Below are positions 25,380-34,325 of a stretch of 64,000 nucleotides of DNA, one piece after another. Position 1 is the stretch's first letter. Each line of letters starts with the position of its first letter. Both the position numbers and the translations under genes were made by a program. The stretch is from Bacillota bacterium (GTDB lineage: Bacteria > Bacillota > SHA-98 > Ch115): assembly GCA_013178415.1 (NCBI GenBank), contig JABLXA010000015.1, forward strand, positions 1 to 64,000, in the 5' to 3' direction. The notes under the pieces were generated by a model, which searched no databases, was not told the origin of the DNA, and saw only the letters and a list, made by a program, of their open reading frames with translations.

Positions 25380-26765
25380 ATGATGAACGCGGTTAGGGTC
25401 CTTGGAAGTAATGTAAAACCCCGCCCCATGGTTTTCCTCCTGTGTGCCATGATATTAGGTTTGGGGGTATTGATTTTGGCTTTGCCTTCCTGTGCGAAGG
25501 ATTCCGCGGATTCTGCCCGAACTCATGCCTCTATCTCTAAAACAGTCTTCGATAATGGTTTGACCCTGCTCGTCAAGCCAAATCCGGCAAATGAAGTGGT
25601 GGCAGTCAATGTCTTTGTGAGAATGGGTCTTATGTATGAGCCCCTCCAGAAGGCAGGATTATCGACGCTGACTCAGAGAGTGTTGACAATGGGAACCACT
25701 TCCCGAAGCGCGCAAGAGATCGCAAACGAGACGGAATCAGTGGGCGCTCATATTGGAGCAAGCGCCAGCCATGATTATGGAAATGTAGTATTGCTCACCA
25801 CCCGCGAGGGGTTCGAGCGATCCATGAAGGTATTTCTCGATGTTCTCCAAAATCCTACCTTCCCCCAGGAAGAGGTGGAGAAGGAGAAGAGTATGCTTTT
25901 GCAACAAATTGCTACCATGGAGGATCAGCCATTCAATGCTGCATTGATAGTCTTCCTGAAAAGTTTCTATGGAGACCATCCATATGCATACCTCCCGACA
26001 GGGACTTTGGAGACTGTGTCAGCTCTGAAACGAGAGGATCTTGTGGATTGGTTCCGGAAGGTATATGTGCCCAATAATATGGTGATCACAGTGGTGGGGA
26101 ATGTAGACCCCGCGGAGGTCTCGAGGCTATTCGCCGATAGCCTTGGCAAACTCCCCCGGGGGAATCCCCTGGAGCCTGCCAGGGTCGCGCTTTCCACCAA
26201 GGCGGGGAATATAGAGTCATATAAGCAAAAGAATACTCAGGCCCTATTCTTTGTCCTTGGATATCCTGGACCTGACATTCTCAACGAAGACGCCCCGGCA
26301 ATGGATGTGCTCAATACTATCTTGGGCGCGGGCATGAGTTCCAGGCTTTTTGTGGAGCTTCGGGACAAGAAGGGGCTTGCCTATGCTGTGAGCTCTGGAT
26401 ATTTACGGCAAGCTGGGCCCTCGTGCATTTTCGCCTTCATGGCGACTGCTCCCGCAAATTATAAGGCCGCAAGGGATGGGATGATAGCTGAGTTCGAAAA
26501 GCTCATGAAGGAGGAAGTGAGCCCCGATGAGCTTATGTCGGCGAAGAAGTTCGTGAAAGGCATCTATATCATGAGCCACGAAACCAATTCTGCCCAGGGC
26601 TCTTTCTTGGGCAGATATGAGATGTTGGGACTCGGATATGAATATGATCAGAAATATCCTGAGCTCATTGAAAAGGTTACAGCAGCGGACATAAAGCGGG
26701 TGGCCAAAGAATACTTCGATTACTTCACCATCGGGGCTTTGTCCCCAGTTCCTTTGGGAGAATGA
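25380..26765 (+). CDS. M16 family protein lacking the zinc site (partner subunit)
   Basis: A 461-residue relative of the preceding protease. At the position of HxxEH it has LSTLTQRV, so no zinc can bind, but the second-half motif GAGMSSRLFVELRDKKGL is intact. An N-terminal hydrophobic segment ends in LPSC, a lipobox-like sequence, suggesting a lipoprotein. This matches bacterial M16 heterodimers in which one chain supplies the active site and the other the substrate-binding R/Y pair. The ATG follows the upstream stop immediately. Confidence 0.85.
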   Translation: MMNAVRVLGSNVKPRPMVFLLCAMILGLGVLILALPSCAKDSADSARTHASISKTVFDNGLTLLVKPNPANEVVAVNVFVRMGLMYEPLQKAGLSTLTQRVLTMGTTSRSAQEIANETESVGAHIGASASHDYGNVVLLTTREGFERSMKVFLDVLQNPTFPQEEVEKEKSMLLQQIATMEDQPFNAALIVFLKSFYGDHPYAYLPTGTLETVSALKREDLVDWFRKVYVPNNMVITVVGNVDPAEVSRLFADSLGKLPRGNPLEPARVALSTKAGNIESYKQKNTQALFFVLGYPGPDILNEDAPAMDVLNTILGAGMSSRLFVELRDKKGLAYAVSSGYLRQAGPSCIFAFMATAPANYKAARDGMIAEFEKLMKEEVSPDELMSAKKFVKGIYIMSHETNSAQGSFLGRYEMLGLGYEYDQKYPELIEKVTAADIKRVAKEYFDYFTIGALSPVPLGE

Positions 26766-26830
26766 GCGACACAGAAAGAGCGGGCAACTGGCAATATACA
26801 AAACGTCAAGCAATAAGCTAGTGTATCTAG

Positions 26831-26870
26831 GGAAATCGTCCGGCGTTAGCTCACCGGACGATTTCCTTTT
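26831..26870. terminator. Bidirectional terminator between convergent genes
   Basis: GGAAATCGTCCGG (26831-26843) and CCGGACGATTTCC (26854-26866) form a perfect 13-bp stem, with TTTT after it on the plus strand. The last codons and the stop of the minus-strand acetyltransferase lie inside the hairpin. Confidence 0.85.
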
Positions 26871-27415
26871 GGAGGAAATATCGCGTCAGCGAAAGTCTTT
26901 CCATTGCCGGGATGCGTCTTGATTTCGGGTATCTTGATTATCAAAGCCACCTCATCACAGTTAGGGAATCTCGGGCAATTTATGCAATCCTTCCAGACCT
27001 TTTGCGGGAGCTGTTCCTTTTCGATGCGTGTAAAACCGCATTTTTCGAAGAAGACAGGCTGGTAGGTCAGGGCAAAGACATATGGTATCCCAAGATCTCT
27101 GGCCTCTGCTAAGAGGCTCTCAACGAGCCTTCTTCCTATCCCCGTCCCGGTCTTATGCGGGGCTACTGCCAGAGCGCGTATCTCAGCAAGATCGCTCCAG
27201 ATAACATGGAGCGCTCCTGTGCCCAATATCTCTGGCTTTCGCGATCCATCAGCGTTTTCCGATATATTAATATCCTCGGCGACCATAAATTCCCTAAGAC
27301 TCTCATAAAGCATGCTGAGCGATCGCGGCAGCATAAGTCCCTTGTCTGCATAATTATTCACTAATTGTTGAATATTTTCTACATCAGTAATTCTAGCCTT
27401 TCGAATCGTCACCAA
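26846..27415 (-). CDS. ArgA-like N-acetyltransferase (N-acetylglutamate synthase type)
   Basis: A 189-residue GNAT protein. It begins IRKARITDVENI, and the acetyl-CoA site is APHKTGTGIGRRLVESL, followed by YQPVFFEKCGF. This pattern is that of the short ArgA-type enzymes in Clostridia. Near the C-terminus three Cys occur in DCINCPRFPNC, a possible metal site seen in some relatives. It may catalyse the first step of arginine synthesis, but no arg genes are in this window. It is transcribed away from the pst operon. Confidence 0.75.
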   Translation of the reverse strand: MVTIRKARITDVENIQQLVNNYADKGLMLPRSLSMLYESLREFMVAEDINISENADGSRKPEILGTGALHVIWSDLAEIRALAVAPHKTGTGIGRRLVESLLAEARDLGIPYVFALTYQPVFFEKCGFTRIEKEQLPQKVWKDCINCPRFPNCDEVALIIKIPEIKTHPGNGKTFADAIFPPKGNRPVS

Positions 27416-27484
27416 TGCGAGAAGCCTCCTTTTCAGGGATAATTCGCTCTTTCTCCTTGATCTCCTTCAATCCATGGGCCGCAT

Positions 27485-27535
27485 TTTAATGAAATTTTAT
27501 GAGAGGTTTAATTTCCTGCTGGACTATGCTAAAAT
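27485..27535 (+). promoter_or_regulatory. Pho-box-like repeats and promoter of the pst operon
   Basis: TTTAAT-type words start at 27485, 27496 and 27507, exactly 11 bp apart, the phase of PhoB/PhoP direct repeats. The last copy is the -35 region of a promoter whose extended -10 (TGC-TAAAAT, 27530-27535) follows 17 bases later. Such overlap fits activation under phosphate limitation. Confidence 0.55.
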
Positions 27536-27614
27536 ACAGACTGGTAATCTTGGGGGCCGGCTTAAATCGCTTCGATTGTTTATCGGGTTTCTAGAAAAGT
27601 AGGAGGACCGTTTC

Positions 27615-28454
27615 ATGAGGAAGATGTGGGGCATTATTCTTTTCATGGGGCTATGCTTTGTGGCCCTTAGCCTCGTTCTGTCCGGTTGTAAGGGCAAAAA
27701 TCCAGCTCCGGCAGGATCGACTGGAACATCCCATAAGGTTCTCACCATTGCAGGCTCCACCTCCGTTCAGCCCTTTGCAGAACTCCTGGCAGAAGATTAT
27801 ATGAAACTCAATAGCGGAGTTGTGATCAATGTTCAGGGCGGAGGGTCGAGCGCGGGGGCTCGGGCTGCCATGAATGGGGTGGCCGACATTGGAGCCATGT
27901 CGCGTGATCTTGCGCCGGAGGAAAGGACTTTGCAGGAAATCGTGATCGCCCGTGATGGTATAGCTATCATAGTGAATCCCAAAAACCCCCTGAGTGATCT
28001 CTCTCTTGAACAGGTGAGAGGAATATTCTCCGGCAGGTTCACCAGATGGAGCCAAGTTGGGGGAATGGACAAGCCAATTCATGTGGTCACCAGGGAAGAG
28101 GGGTCCGGCACAAGGGGCTCATTCGATGAGATGGTCATGCATGGCGAGGACGTCACACCAGCTGCGGTAGTTCAGGATTCTAACGGCGCTGTCAGGGAAA
28201 CGGTAGCTGGCGATGTGGCTGCCATCGGATACATCTCCCTCGGCCTTGTGAACGCGAGGGTGAAGGGGCTCGCCATTGATGGGGTTGAACCCACGGTGGA
28301 GGCGGTCACGGAGGGGCGGTATTCCATAGCAAGGCCGTTCCTGTTTGTGTCGAAGGAGAAGCCTGCGGGACTTGCGAAGGATTTCATCGATTTCGTCCTC
28401 AGCAAGGAGGCCCAGGCGAAGCTCGCACGGGAAGGACTTGTGCCAGTCAGATAG
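27615..28454 (+). CDS. pstS: Phosphate-binding lipoprotein of the Pst transporter
   Basis: A 279-residue periplasmic or surface-anchored binding protein. The lipobox LSGC near residue 25 gives an N-terminal lipid anchor. Phosphate-contact motifs are GSTSVQPFAE near 45, GGGSSAGARAA near 73, SRDL and REEGSGTRGSFDE. It delivers phosphate to PstCA. GTAGGAGG precedes the ATG. First gene of the pstSCAB1B2-phoU operon. Confidence 0.93.
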   Translation: MRKMWGIILFMGLCFVALSLVLSGCKGKNPAPAGSTGTSHKVLTIAGSTSVQPFAELLAEDYMKLNSGVVINVQGGGSSAGARAAMNGVADIGAMSRDLAPEERTLQEIVIARDGIAIIVNPKNPLSDLSLEQVRGIFSGRFTRWSQVGGMDKPIHVVTREEGSGTRGSFDEMVMHGEDVTPAAVVQDSNGAVRETVAGDVAAIGYISLGLVNARVKGLAIDGVEPTVEAVTEGRYSIARPFLFVSKEKPAGLAKDFIDFVLSKEAQAKLAREGLVPVR

Positions 28455-28475
28455 GGTAGGAGGCGGGTACGACTG

Positions 28476-29327
28476 ATGAGACCCTTGGAGAAGGTGATTG
28501 AGAAGATCCTGCTAGTGACAGCGCTGTCTGCTATTGCGGTGCTTGCCTTGATCACGATCTTCATCTTTAAAGAAGGATGTCCCATTATGTTCAAGATAGG
28601 AATCCCGGAGTTCATATTTGGCGGAAAATGGTCGCCTAGCAAGGGAATCTTTGGGATATTCCCCATGATCATAGGGTCATTATGGGTTACATCCGGTGCA
28701 TTGGTGGTAGGGCTTCCGCTGGGATTGGCTTGCGCGATCTTCCTTTCCGAGATGTCACCTGAAGGGCTGAGCGCCATACTAAAGCCCGCTGTCGAACTGC
28801 TCGCCGGTATTCCGTCAGTAGTATATGGATTCATAGGACTTGTGGTATTGGTGCCATTTATTCGCGATTTCCTCGGCGGCCCCGGATTTTCTGTGTTGGC
28901 GGGCGCCCTAGTTCTCGGGATCATGATTCTTCCCACCGTGACCAGTGTATCATATGATGCCATAAAATCCGTTCCGAAAGCATATCGGGATGGGATGCTT
29001 GCCCTAGGAGCGACCAGGTGGCAGACTATCAAGATGGTCCTGCTGCCGGCTGCAAAGCCTGGTATAGTTGCAGGTGTGATTCTTGGCATGGGACGAGCTG
29101 TGGGTGAGACAATGGCTGTCATAATGGTTGCAGGGAATGCCACGATAATTCCAAAATCGATCCTATCACCAGTTAGAACTCTCACCAGCAATATCGCGCT
29201 TGAGATGGGCTATGCCGCGGGTGATCATCGCCAGGCGCTATTTGCGACAGGTGTCGTTCTGTTTGTTATAATCGCTGTTCTGAATCTTCTTGCGAGGTGG
29301 ATCGCTGTGGGGAGGACCGCCCGATGA
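28476..29327 (+). CDS. pstC: Phosphate ABC transporter permease
   Basis: A 283-residue inner-membrane permease with six predicted helices. The coupling-helix (EAA) region reads AYRDGMLALGATRWQTI, and GRAVGETMAV follows. It forms the channel with PstA. GTAGGAGG lies upstream, and its stop overlaps the pstA start by four bases. Confidence 0.93.
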   Translation: MRPLEKVIEKILLVTALSAIAVLALITIFIFKEGCPIMFKIGIPEFIFGGKWSPSKGIFGIFPMIIGSLWVTSGALVVGLPLGLACAIFLSEMSPEGLSAILKPAVELLAGIPSVVYGFIGLVVLVPFIRDFLGGPGFSVLAGALVLGIMILPTVTSVSYDAIKSVPKAYRDGMLALGATRWQTIKMVLLPAAKPGIVAGVILGMGRAVGETMAVIMVAGNATIIPKSILSPVRTLTSNIALEMGYAAGDHRQALFATGVVLFVIIAVLNLLARWIAVGRTAR

Positions 29328-30172
29328 GCGTCTTATCTTCTAATGAGAAGCTTAGAGATTCAATCATGACAAAGATATTCTTCTTTGCTACCATGTTGAC
29401 CATTGGTCTGCTCGTGTTTATCGTTTTTTACGTGTTGAAGAATGGCCTTCATGTGGTGACGCTGCGTTTTCTACTGGAGTCACCCGCGGAAATGGGGCGT
29501 TCAGGCGGCATCTACCCGGCTATCATTGGCACCATAGCTGTAACCGGGCTCAGCATTTTGATCGCAGGGCCGATAGGCGTAGCTACCGCCATATACCTTA
29601 CCGAATATACACATGAGGGCGCTATCTCCAAGGTCGTTCGTTTTGGCACCGAGAATCTTGCGGGGATACCTTCGATAATCTTCGGGCTTTTTGGATTTCT
29701 CTTCTTTGTAGTTTACCTGGGTCTTGGGTGGTCTATATTATCAGGCGCGCTCACTCTATCAGCGATGATTTTGCCCACCATAGTGCGAACATCTGAGGAA
29801 TCCATAAACGCGGTCCCAAAGGCTTACCGGGAGATTAGCTATGCGCTGGGAGCGACACGCTGGCAAACGGTGACAGGAGCGGTCCTGCCTTCAGCGCTTC
29901 CGGGAATTGTCACCGGGATCGTGCTGGCCATAGGCAGGGGGATTGGTGAGACCGCGGCGGTGATCTTCACTGCCGGGGCATCTCTTGGGGTGCCTTCCTC
30001 GATTTTCGATCCAGTGAGGACGCTTCCGGTTCATTTCTATATTCTGGCGCGCGAAGGAATTTCCATGGAGAACGCGTACGGCACCGCGGCAGTCTTGATA
30101 GTGGTGATCCTTGTTATCAATATCCTGGCATACTGGGCGATGCGTAGATTTTCGGCCAAGAGCACTGTTTGA
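29324..30172 (+). CDS. pstA: Phosphate ABC transporter permease
   Basis: A 282-residue six-helix permease. The EAA region is AYREISYALGATRWQTV, and GRGIGETAAV follows, paralleling PstC. The ATG at 29324 overlaps the pstC stop (ATGA) and follows GGGGAGGA; the open frame from 29297 lies inside pstC and is rejected. Confidence 0.92.
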   Translation: MSVLSSNEKLRDSIMTKIFFFATMLTIGLLVFIVFYVLKNGLHVVTLRFLLESPAEMGRSGGIYPAIIGTIAVTGLSILIAGPIGVATAIYLTEYTHEGAISKVVRFGTENLAGIPSIIFGLFGFLFFVVYLGLGWSILSGALTLSAMILPTIVRTSEESINAVPKAYREISYALGATRWQTVTGAVLPSALPGIVTGIVLAIGRGIGETAAVIFTAGASLGVPSSIFDPVRTLPVHFYILAREGISMENAYGTAAVLIVVILVINILAYWAMRRFSAKSTV

Positions 30173-30213
30173 CGCCCCTTTGTCCGGTAGCCGTCGTGAT
30201 GGGAGTGGCTTAT

Positions 30214-30996
30214 TTGGTGCAAAGAACAGATGACTCCTCTCAACAGGTAAAGGTTTCGGTAAAGAACCTGGAATTTTATTATGGTAATCTCCAGGCCCTG
30301 AAGGGTATCAGCACTGAAATAAAATGTAATGAGCTCTTTGTAATCATGGGCCCGTCCGGAAGTGGCAAAACTACCTTTTTGCGGACGCTCAATCGCCTTG
30401 GGGACATAATCCCCGGGACTTCGGTCAAAGGGAAGATCTTGATAGATGGCAAGGATATTTACGGGCCACAGGTGGATGTTGCAGATCTCAGGCGAAGGGT
30501 TGGTATGGTCTTTGCCCTGCCGATCGCTCTTCCTATGAGCATCTTTGATAATGTAGCTTATGGACCACGAAAAAGGGGGATCCGCAGGCATTCTGCGCTG
30601 CAGGAGATAGTGGAGCGGGCTCTAAAGGCGGCTATTCTATGGGATGAAGTGAAGGATAGGTTGCATGATCATGCAGGACGCCTTTCCGGGGGACAGCAGC
30701 AGCGACTTTCCATCGCCCGCGTGTTAGCTGTTGAGCCCGAAATCATTTTGTTGGATGAACCCACATCCGGGCTTGACCCTATTTCAACCCTGCGTATCGA
30801 GGAATTATTGCATGAGCTTGTCAAACAATACACTGTCGTCTTGGTGACCCATAATCCCTTGCAAGCGGCCCGCGTGGGAGGGGAAGTCGCTTTCTTCTTC
30901 ATGGGTGAGCTGGTTGAACGGGGCCCGGCAGGACGGATTTTCACTTCCCCTTCGGATAAGAGAACTGAGGATTATATAACGGGGAAATTCGGTTGA
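30214..30996 (+). CDS. pstB: Phosphate ABC transporter ATPase 1 with altered Q-loop
   Basis: About 260 residues. Walker A GPSGSGKT, signature LSGGQQQR, Walker B IILLDEPTSGLD and the H-loop VTHN are intact. The Q-loop is not: where PstB normally reads GMVFQRPNPFPMS, this protein has GMVFALPIALPMS, so the conserved Gln is lost. The gene next door encodes a second PstB with the opposite defect, which suggests an asymmetric heterodimer. The start is TTG at 30214 or GTG at 30217, six to eight bases after GGGAGTGG. Confidence 0.88.
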   Translation: MVQRTDDSSQQVKVSVKNLEFYYGNLQALKGISTEIKCNELFVIMGPSGSGKTTFLRTLNRLGDIIPGTSVKGKILIDGKDIYGPQVDVADLRRRVGMVFALPIALPMSIFDNVAYGPRKRGIRRHSALQEIVERALKAAILWDEVKDRLHDHAGRLSGGQQQRLSIARVLAVEPEIILLDEPTSGLDPISTLRIEELLHELVKQYTVVLVTHNPLQAARVGGEVAFFFMGELVERGPAGRIFTSPSDKRTEDYITGKFG

Positions 30997-31048
30997 TCAT
31001 ATCCTGCCTTGCAGCGTAAAATCTTTGTAACTTTTGAGAGGAATATAT

Positions 31049-31810
31049 ATGGAAAGCGGTAATAAGATAGACATCGATCATCTTAACTTGTATTATGGTA
31101 ATATGAAGGCCTTGAAAGATATATCTCTTGGTTTTCCCAAGAACGCCATTACTGCCTTGATAGGGCCGTCAGGATGTGGCAAGTCCACCCTTCTGCGGTG
31201 TTTGAACCGCATGAATGATGTAATCCCAGGAGTCCGAATCGAAGGACGTGTCTTCTTGGACGGGTCAGACATCTACGATCCCGATACAGATGTTACCGTG
31301 CTGCGAAAGAGGGTGGGGATGGTATTTCAGCGACCTGCGGCTTTTCCGCTCAGCATATATGAGAATGTGGCATGTGCCCCTCGTGTGCATGGCGTCAATG
31401 ATAGGGCAACCCTTGATGAGCTTGTAGAGAAAAGTTTGCGCGGGGTGGGGTTATGGGATGAGGTGAAGGACCACCTGAGGAAATCCGCTCTGGGGCTTTC
31501 ACTGGGGCAGCAGCAGCAGCTGTGCATCGCCAGAGTGATAGCTACGAGCCCTGAGGTTATTCTGCTGGATGAACCTTGCTCTGCGCTCGACCCGGCATCT
31601 ACTTTGCGAATCGAGGATCTCATGCGACAGCTCCAGCAGCGCTATACGATAATCATCGTTACGCATAATATGCAGCAGGCGGCGAGGGCGTCAGACAATA
31701 CCGCGTTCATGTTGGATGGAGAGCTTGTAGAGTTTGGAAAGACAGGAGATATCTTCACCATGCCGTCAGATAAACGCACTGAAAGCTATGTCACCGGACG
31801 ACTTGGGTGA
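31049..31810 (+). CDS. pstB: Phosphate ABC transporter ATPase 2 with altered signature motif
   Basis: A 253-residue PstB. Walker [11 protein letters not shown]-loop GMVFQRP, Walker [13 protein letters not shown] and H-loop VTHN are normal. The ABC signature is LSLGQQQQL instead of LSGGQQQRL, losing a Gly and an Arg. In a dimer with PstB1 this degenerate signature would face the PstB1 site whose Q-loop is also degenerate, leaving one canonical and one impaired ATP site. ATG at 31049 follows GAGAGG; the TTG at 31034 lies before that site. Confidence 0.9.
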   Translation: MESGNKIDIDHLNLYYGNMKALKDISLGFPKNAITALIGPSGCGKSTLLRCLNRMNDVIPGVRIEGRVFLDGSDIYDPDTDVTVLRKRVGMVFQRPAAFPLSIYENVACAPRVHGVNDRATLDELVEKSLRGVGLWDEVKDHLRKSALGLSLGQQQQLCIARVIATSPEVILLDEPCSALDPASTLRIEDLMRQLQQRYTIIIVTHNMQQAARASDNTAFMLDGELVEFGKTGDIFTMPSDKRTESYVTGRLG

Positions 31811-31843
31811 CTATGTAGGAGTTTTTGATGGAGGGGATATGCT

Positions 31844-32503
31844 ATGTCGAGTCCGAGGAAAAAGTTTGACGCCGAACTCGCCGAGCTTGATGATTCGCTT
31901 CTCCGGATGGGAACCATCGCTGAGGAGATGCTTGGCAAGGCGCTCATCGCCCTTGCCAACCGCGATCTGGCTTTGGCTGATGAAACGATCGATATGGATG
32001 ACCTGGTCGACCAGCTGAACCTAGATATCGAGACTACCTGCCTTCGTCTGATTGCGACTCAACAGCCTGCGGCGCGCGATCTCAGGATCATCTTTGCTGC
32101 GCTGAAGATCGCCGGAGATGTGGAGCGCGTTGGGGACTATACCGTGGATATTGCCAAGACAGCGAAGAAACTTGCTGATAGGCCTCTTTTTAAGCCATTG
32201 GAAGATATTCCACGTCTCCAGCAGTATGTCCGCCAGATGCTACGGGAGACTCTCGATGCTTTTGTAAGCCGCGATCTGAGTTTGGTTCATAAGATGATAG
32301 AAGATGATGATCAAGTAGATCATCTTTACAAAAGTCTCCATGACGAACTCATCGAATTCATGAAGAGAGATCCCAAGACCGTGGATCAGGCAGTGGATCT
32401 CCTTCTCATCGCGCGGTACCTGGAGCGCATCGCAGACCATATCACAAATATTGGCGAGAGGGTATTCTATGTAGAGACAGGGGAGCTAAAGGAGTTGCAC
32501 TAA
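31844..32503 (+). CDS. phoU: Phosphate transport regulator
   Basis: A 219-residue all-helical PhoU made of two homologous three-helix bundles, each with the metal-binding pattern (D..V..L near residues 47-51 and 150-154; ERVGDYTVDIAK and ERIADHITNIGE). PhoU links PstSCAB to the phosphate sensor kinase and lowers uptake when phosphate is ample. GGAGGGG precedes the ATG. Last gene of the operon; no kinase or response regulator lies nearby. Confidence 0.93.
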   Translation: MSSPRKKFDAELAELDDSLLRMGTIAEEMLGKALIALANRDLALADETIDMDDLVDQLNLDIETTCLRLIATQQPAARDLRIIFAALKIAGDVERVGDYTVDIAKTAKKLADRPLFKPLEDIPRLQQYVRQMLRETLDAFVSRDLSLVHKMIEDDDQVDHLYKSLHDELIEFMKRDPKTVDQAVDLLLIARYLERIADHITNIGERVFYVETGELKELH

Positions 32504-32515
32504 ATCTGGCAATAA

Positions 32516-32580
32516 TGCCGCCAGGCTCCCGGCGCCTTGCGGCATAGATCCGAGGCCATACTACCCGAGGGCCTCGGATC
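32516..32580 (+). terminator. Paired hairpins after phoU, no T-tract
   Basis: ATGCCGC ... GCGGCAT (about 32516-32545) and GATCCGAGGCC ... GGCCTCGGATC (32547-32557 with 32570-32580) are perfect stems. They lie between phoU and the flippase gene and probably end or stabilise the pst message, although no U-run follows. Confidence 0.45.
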
Positions 32581-32753
32581 ACAGAGCGACTTGCAGCAAG
32601 GTCGCGTCCATTGGAGGGACATCGCCGGCCCGGTGCCACGTTCGCTGGCGGAGGATGACATCATCGCATCGATGGGCGCATATAGATCTCCTGTAGCGCC
32701 GGGTCACCGGTTGCCCGCGCGCAGGAGCATCTCATGGCGGGGAGAATGAATTC

Positions 32754-34232
32754 ATGCGCCCTGAATCAGTGGCCAGAGGGACACTCATTTTGACTGCAAG
32801 TGGTGTAATTACAAGGTTTATTGGCTTTGCAGTGAGGATCATATTGGTGAGGATCATGGGACCCGAGGGGATTGGCTTATTCTCTCGGGTCTCTGCTATG
32901 TATATGCTCATCCTGTCCATGGCAAGCGCGGGCATACCTGTCGCTGTGGCGAAGCTCTCGGCGGAAGAACTCGGCCGGCACAGCGAGTCCTCTGCAAGGC
33001 GGATCGCGCATGTTGCCGTGTTGGTCAATATAGCCACGGGCATCCTGGCAATGTCGGCATTTATTTTATTTGCCCGCCCCCTATCATCTGCTATCCTCAG
33101 GGATATCAGATTATACCCCATCATGCTGGCCATCTCCCCTGCACTTGCTGTCGTTCCTGTCTCATCTGTTCTCAGAGGATTGCTGCAGGCATATCAGTGG
33201 ATGACCCCGATTGCCGCCAGTCAGATAGCAGAACGCATCGCTTCAGGTATGGCAAATGTGGTTCTCGCAAGCACGCTTATATCCCATGGGGTTGAATATT
33301 CCGCTGCTGGATTGGCCTTGGGAATGGCCATAGGTGAGGTCGTCGGGTTGGCAGTGATGGCATGGGCATGGCATGTTTATGGCAGATATCCCGGGGACCG
33401 GCGAAAATCAATAAAGCGCGAAGCGGGGACCAGGCCTGGGGAAAATATGGGGACGCTCCCCATCATGACGCGCCTCTTTGGTATAGGGATACCCGTGGCG
33501 GGCGCTAGAGCCGCCGGATCTTTCTCCGGCGCGGTGATGGCTGTCTTGATTCCTGAGCGTCTTATGATGGCCGGATTGGATATAGGGAAGGCTACGGCCG
33601 TCTATGGAAGCTTCCAGGGTATAGCAATGGCCGTTGTCTTCTTCCCTACGGTATTTACCTTTTCCCTCAGTTCGAACCTGGTCCCTGCCATATCCCGAGC
33701 TGGGGGGGCAGGTGATTGGACCCGCATTCGGGAGCGCATCAAGGATTCCATTCTGATAACCATATTGACCGGTCTCATATCCACAATTTTCTTCGTATCA
33801 GCTGGCGATTTCATCTGCAAACGCCTTTTTGATACGCCGGACGCTACACCCGTTCTCATCGCCTTGAGCATTGGCTCGACCATGATCTATCTCAGAATAA
33901 CCACTGGCGGCATCATGCAGGGGCTTGGACTTATAGGGCTTGCCACATCGAATTACATCGTCGGGATCCTCCTGACTCTTCTTCTCACATATCTCCTTGT
34001 CCCAAACCCCGCCCTCCACATATATGGCGCTGTTATGGCTACTCTTGCAGGGAACATGGTAAATGCATGCTTGAATTGGGCCGCCATCAACCGGTATCTT
34101 CATCGATTCCCCATGATGAAAGGGACCTCATTGAATAGATTCCCTGTATCGAAAGGGACTTCGTTTGATCTTTTCTTTAATAGGATCATGCAGGAATTCG
34201 GCAGAATCTGGCGAATCTTTTTCCATGTGTAG
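32754..34232 (+). CDS. SpoVB-like lipid flippase (MOP superfamily)
   Basis: A 492-residue polytopic protein with about 14 helices. The N-terminal GTLILTASGVITRFIGF, GPEGIGLFSRV and SSVLRGLLQAYQ are typical of the stage V sporulation protein B / polysaccharide flippase group. It would flip a lipid-linked glycan such as lipid II or a spore cortex precursor. The C-terminus contains an imperfect duplication (RFPMMKGTS, RFPVSKGTS). GGGGAGAATGA precedes the ATG. Confidence 0.85.
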   Translation: MRPESVARGTLILTASGVITRFIGFAVRIILVRIMGPEGIGLFSRVSAMYMLILSMASAGIPVAVAKLSAEELGRHSESSARRIAHVAVLVNIATGILAMSAFILFARPLSSAILRDIRLYPIMLAISPALAVVPVSSVLRGLLQAYQWMTPIAASQIAERIASGMANVVLASTLISHGVEYSAAGLALGMAIGEVVGLAVMAWAWHVYGRYPGDRRKSIKREAGTRPGENMGTLPIMTRLFGIGIPVAGARAAGSFSGAVMAVLIPERLMMAGLDIGKATAVYGSFQGIAMAVVFFPTVFTFSLSSNLVPAISRAGGAGDWTRIRERIKDSILITILTGLISTIFFVSAGDFICKRLFDTPDATPVLIALSIGSTMIYLRITTGGIMQGLGLIGLATSNYIVGILLTLLLTYLLVPNPALHIYGAVMATLAGNMVNACLNWAAINRYLHRFPMMKGTSLNRFPVSKGTSFDLFFNRIMQEFGRIWRIFFHV

Positions 34233-34325
34233 TCAGGGTGTGGAAAATTTTGCTTTAAAAAATGGAAAGGGGATAACCGCGCATGTGGCATTGCCCGCGG
34301 AGAAGGGCTATGTCGCGGTAACAGC

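Noticed and set aside
28172-29191. A 339-codon minus-strand frame across pstS and pstC
   Set aside because: Shadow of the pst genes; the translation is Pro/Ile/Thr-rich and resembles no protein family.
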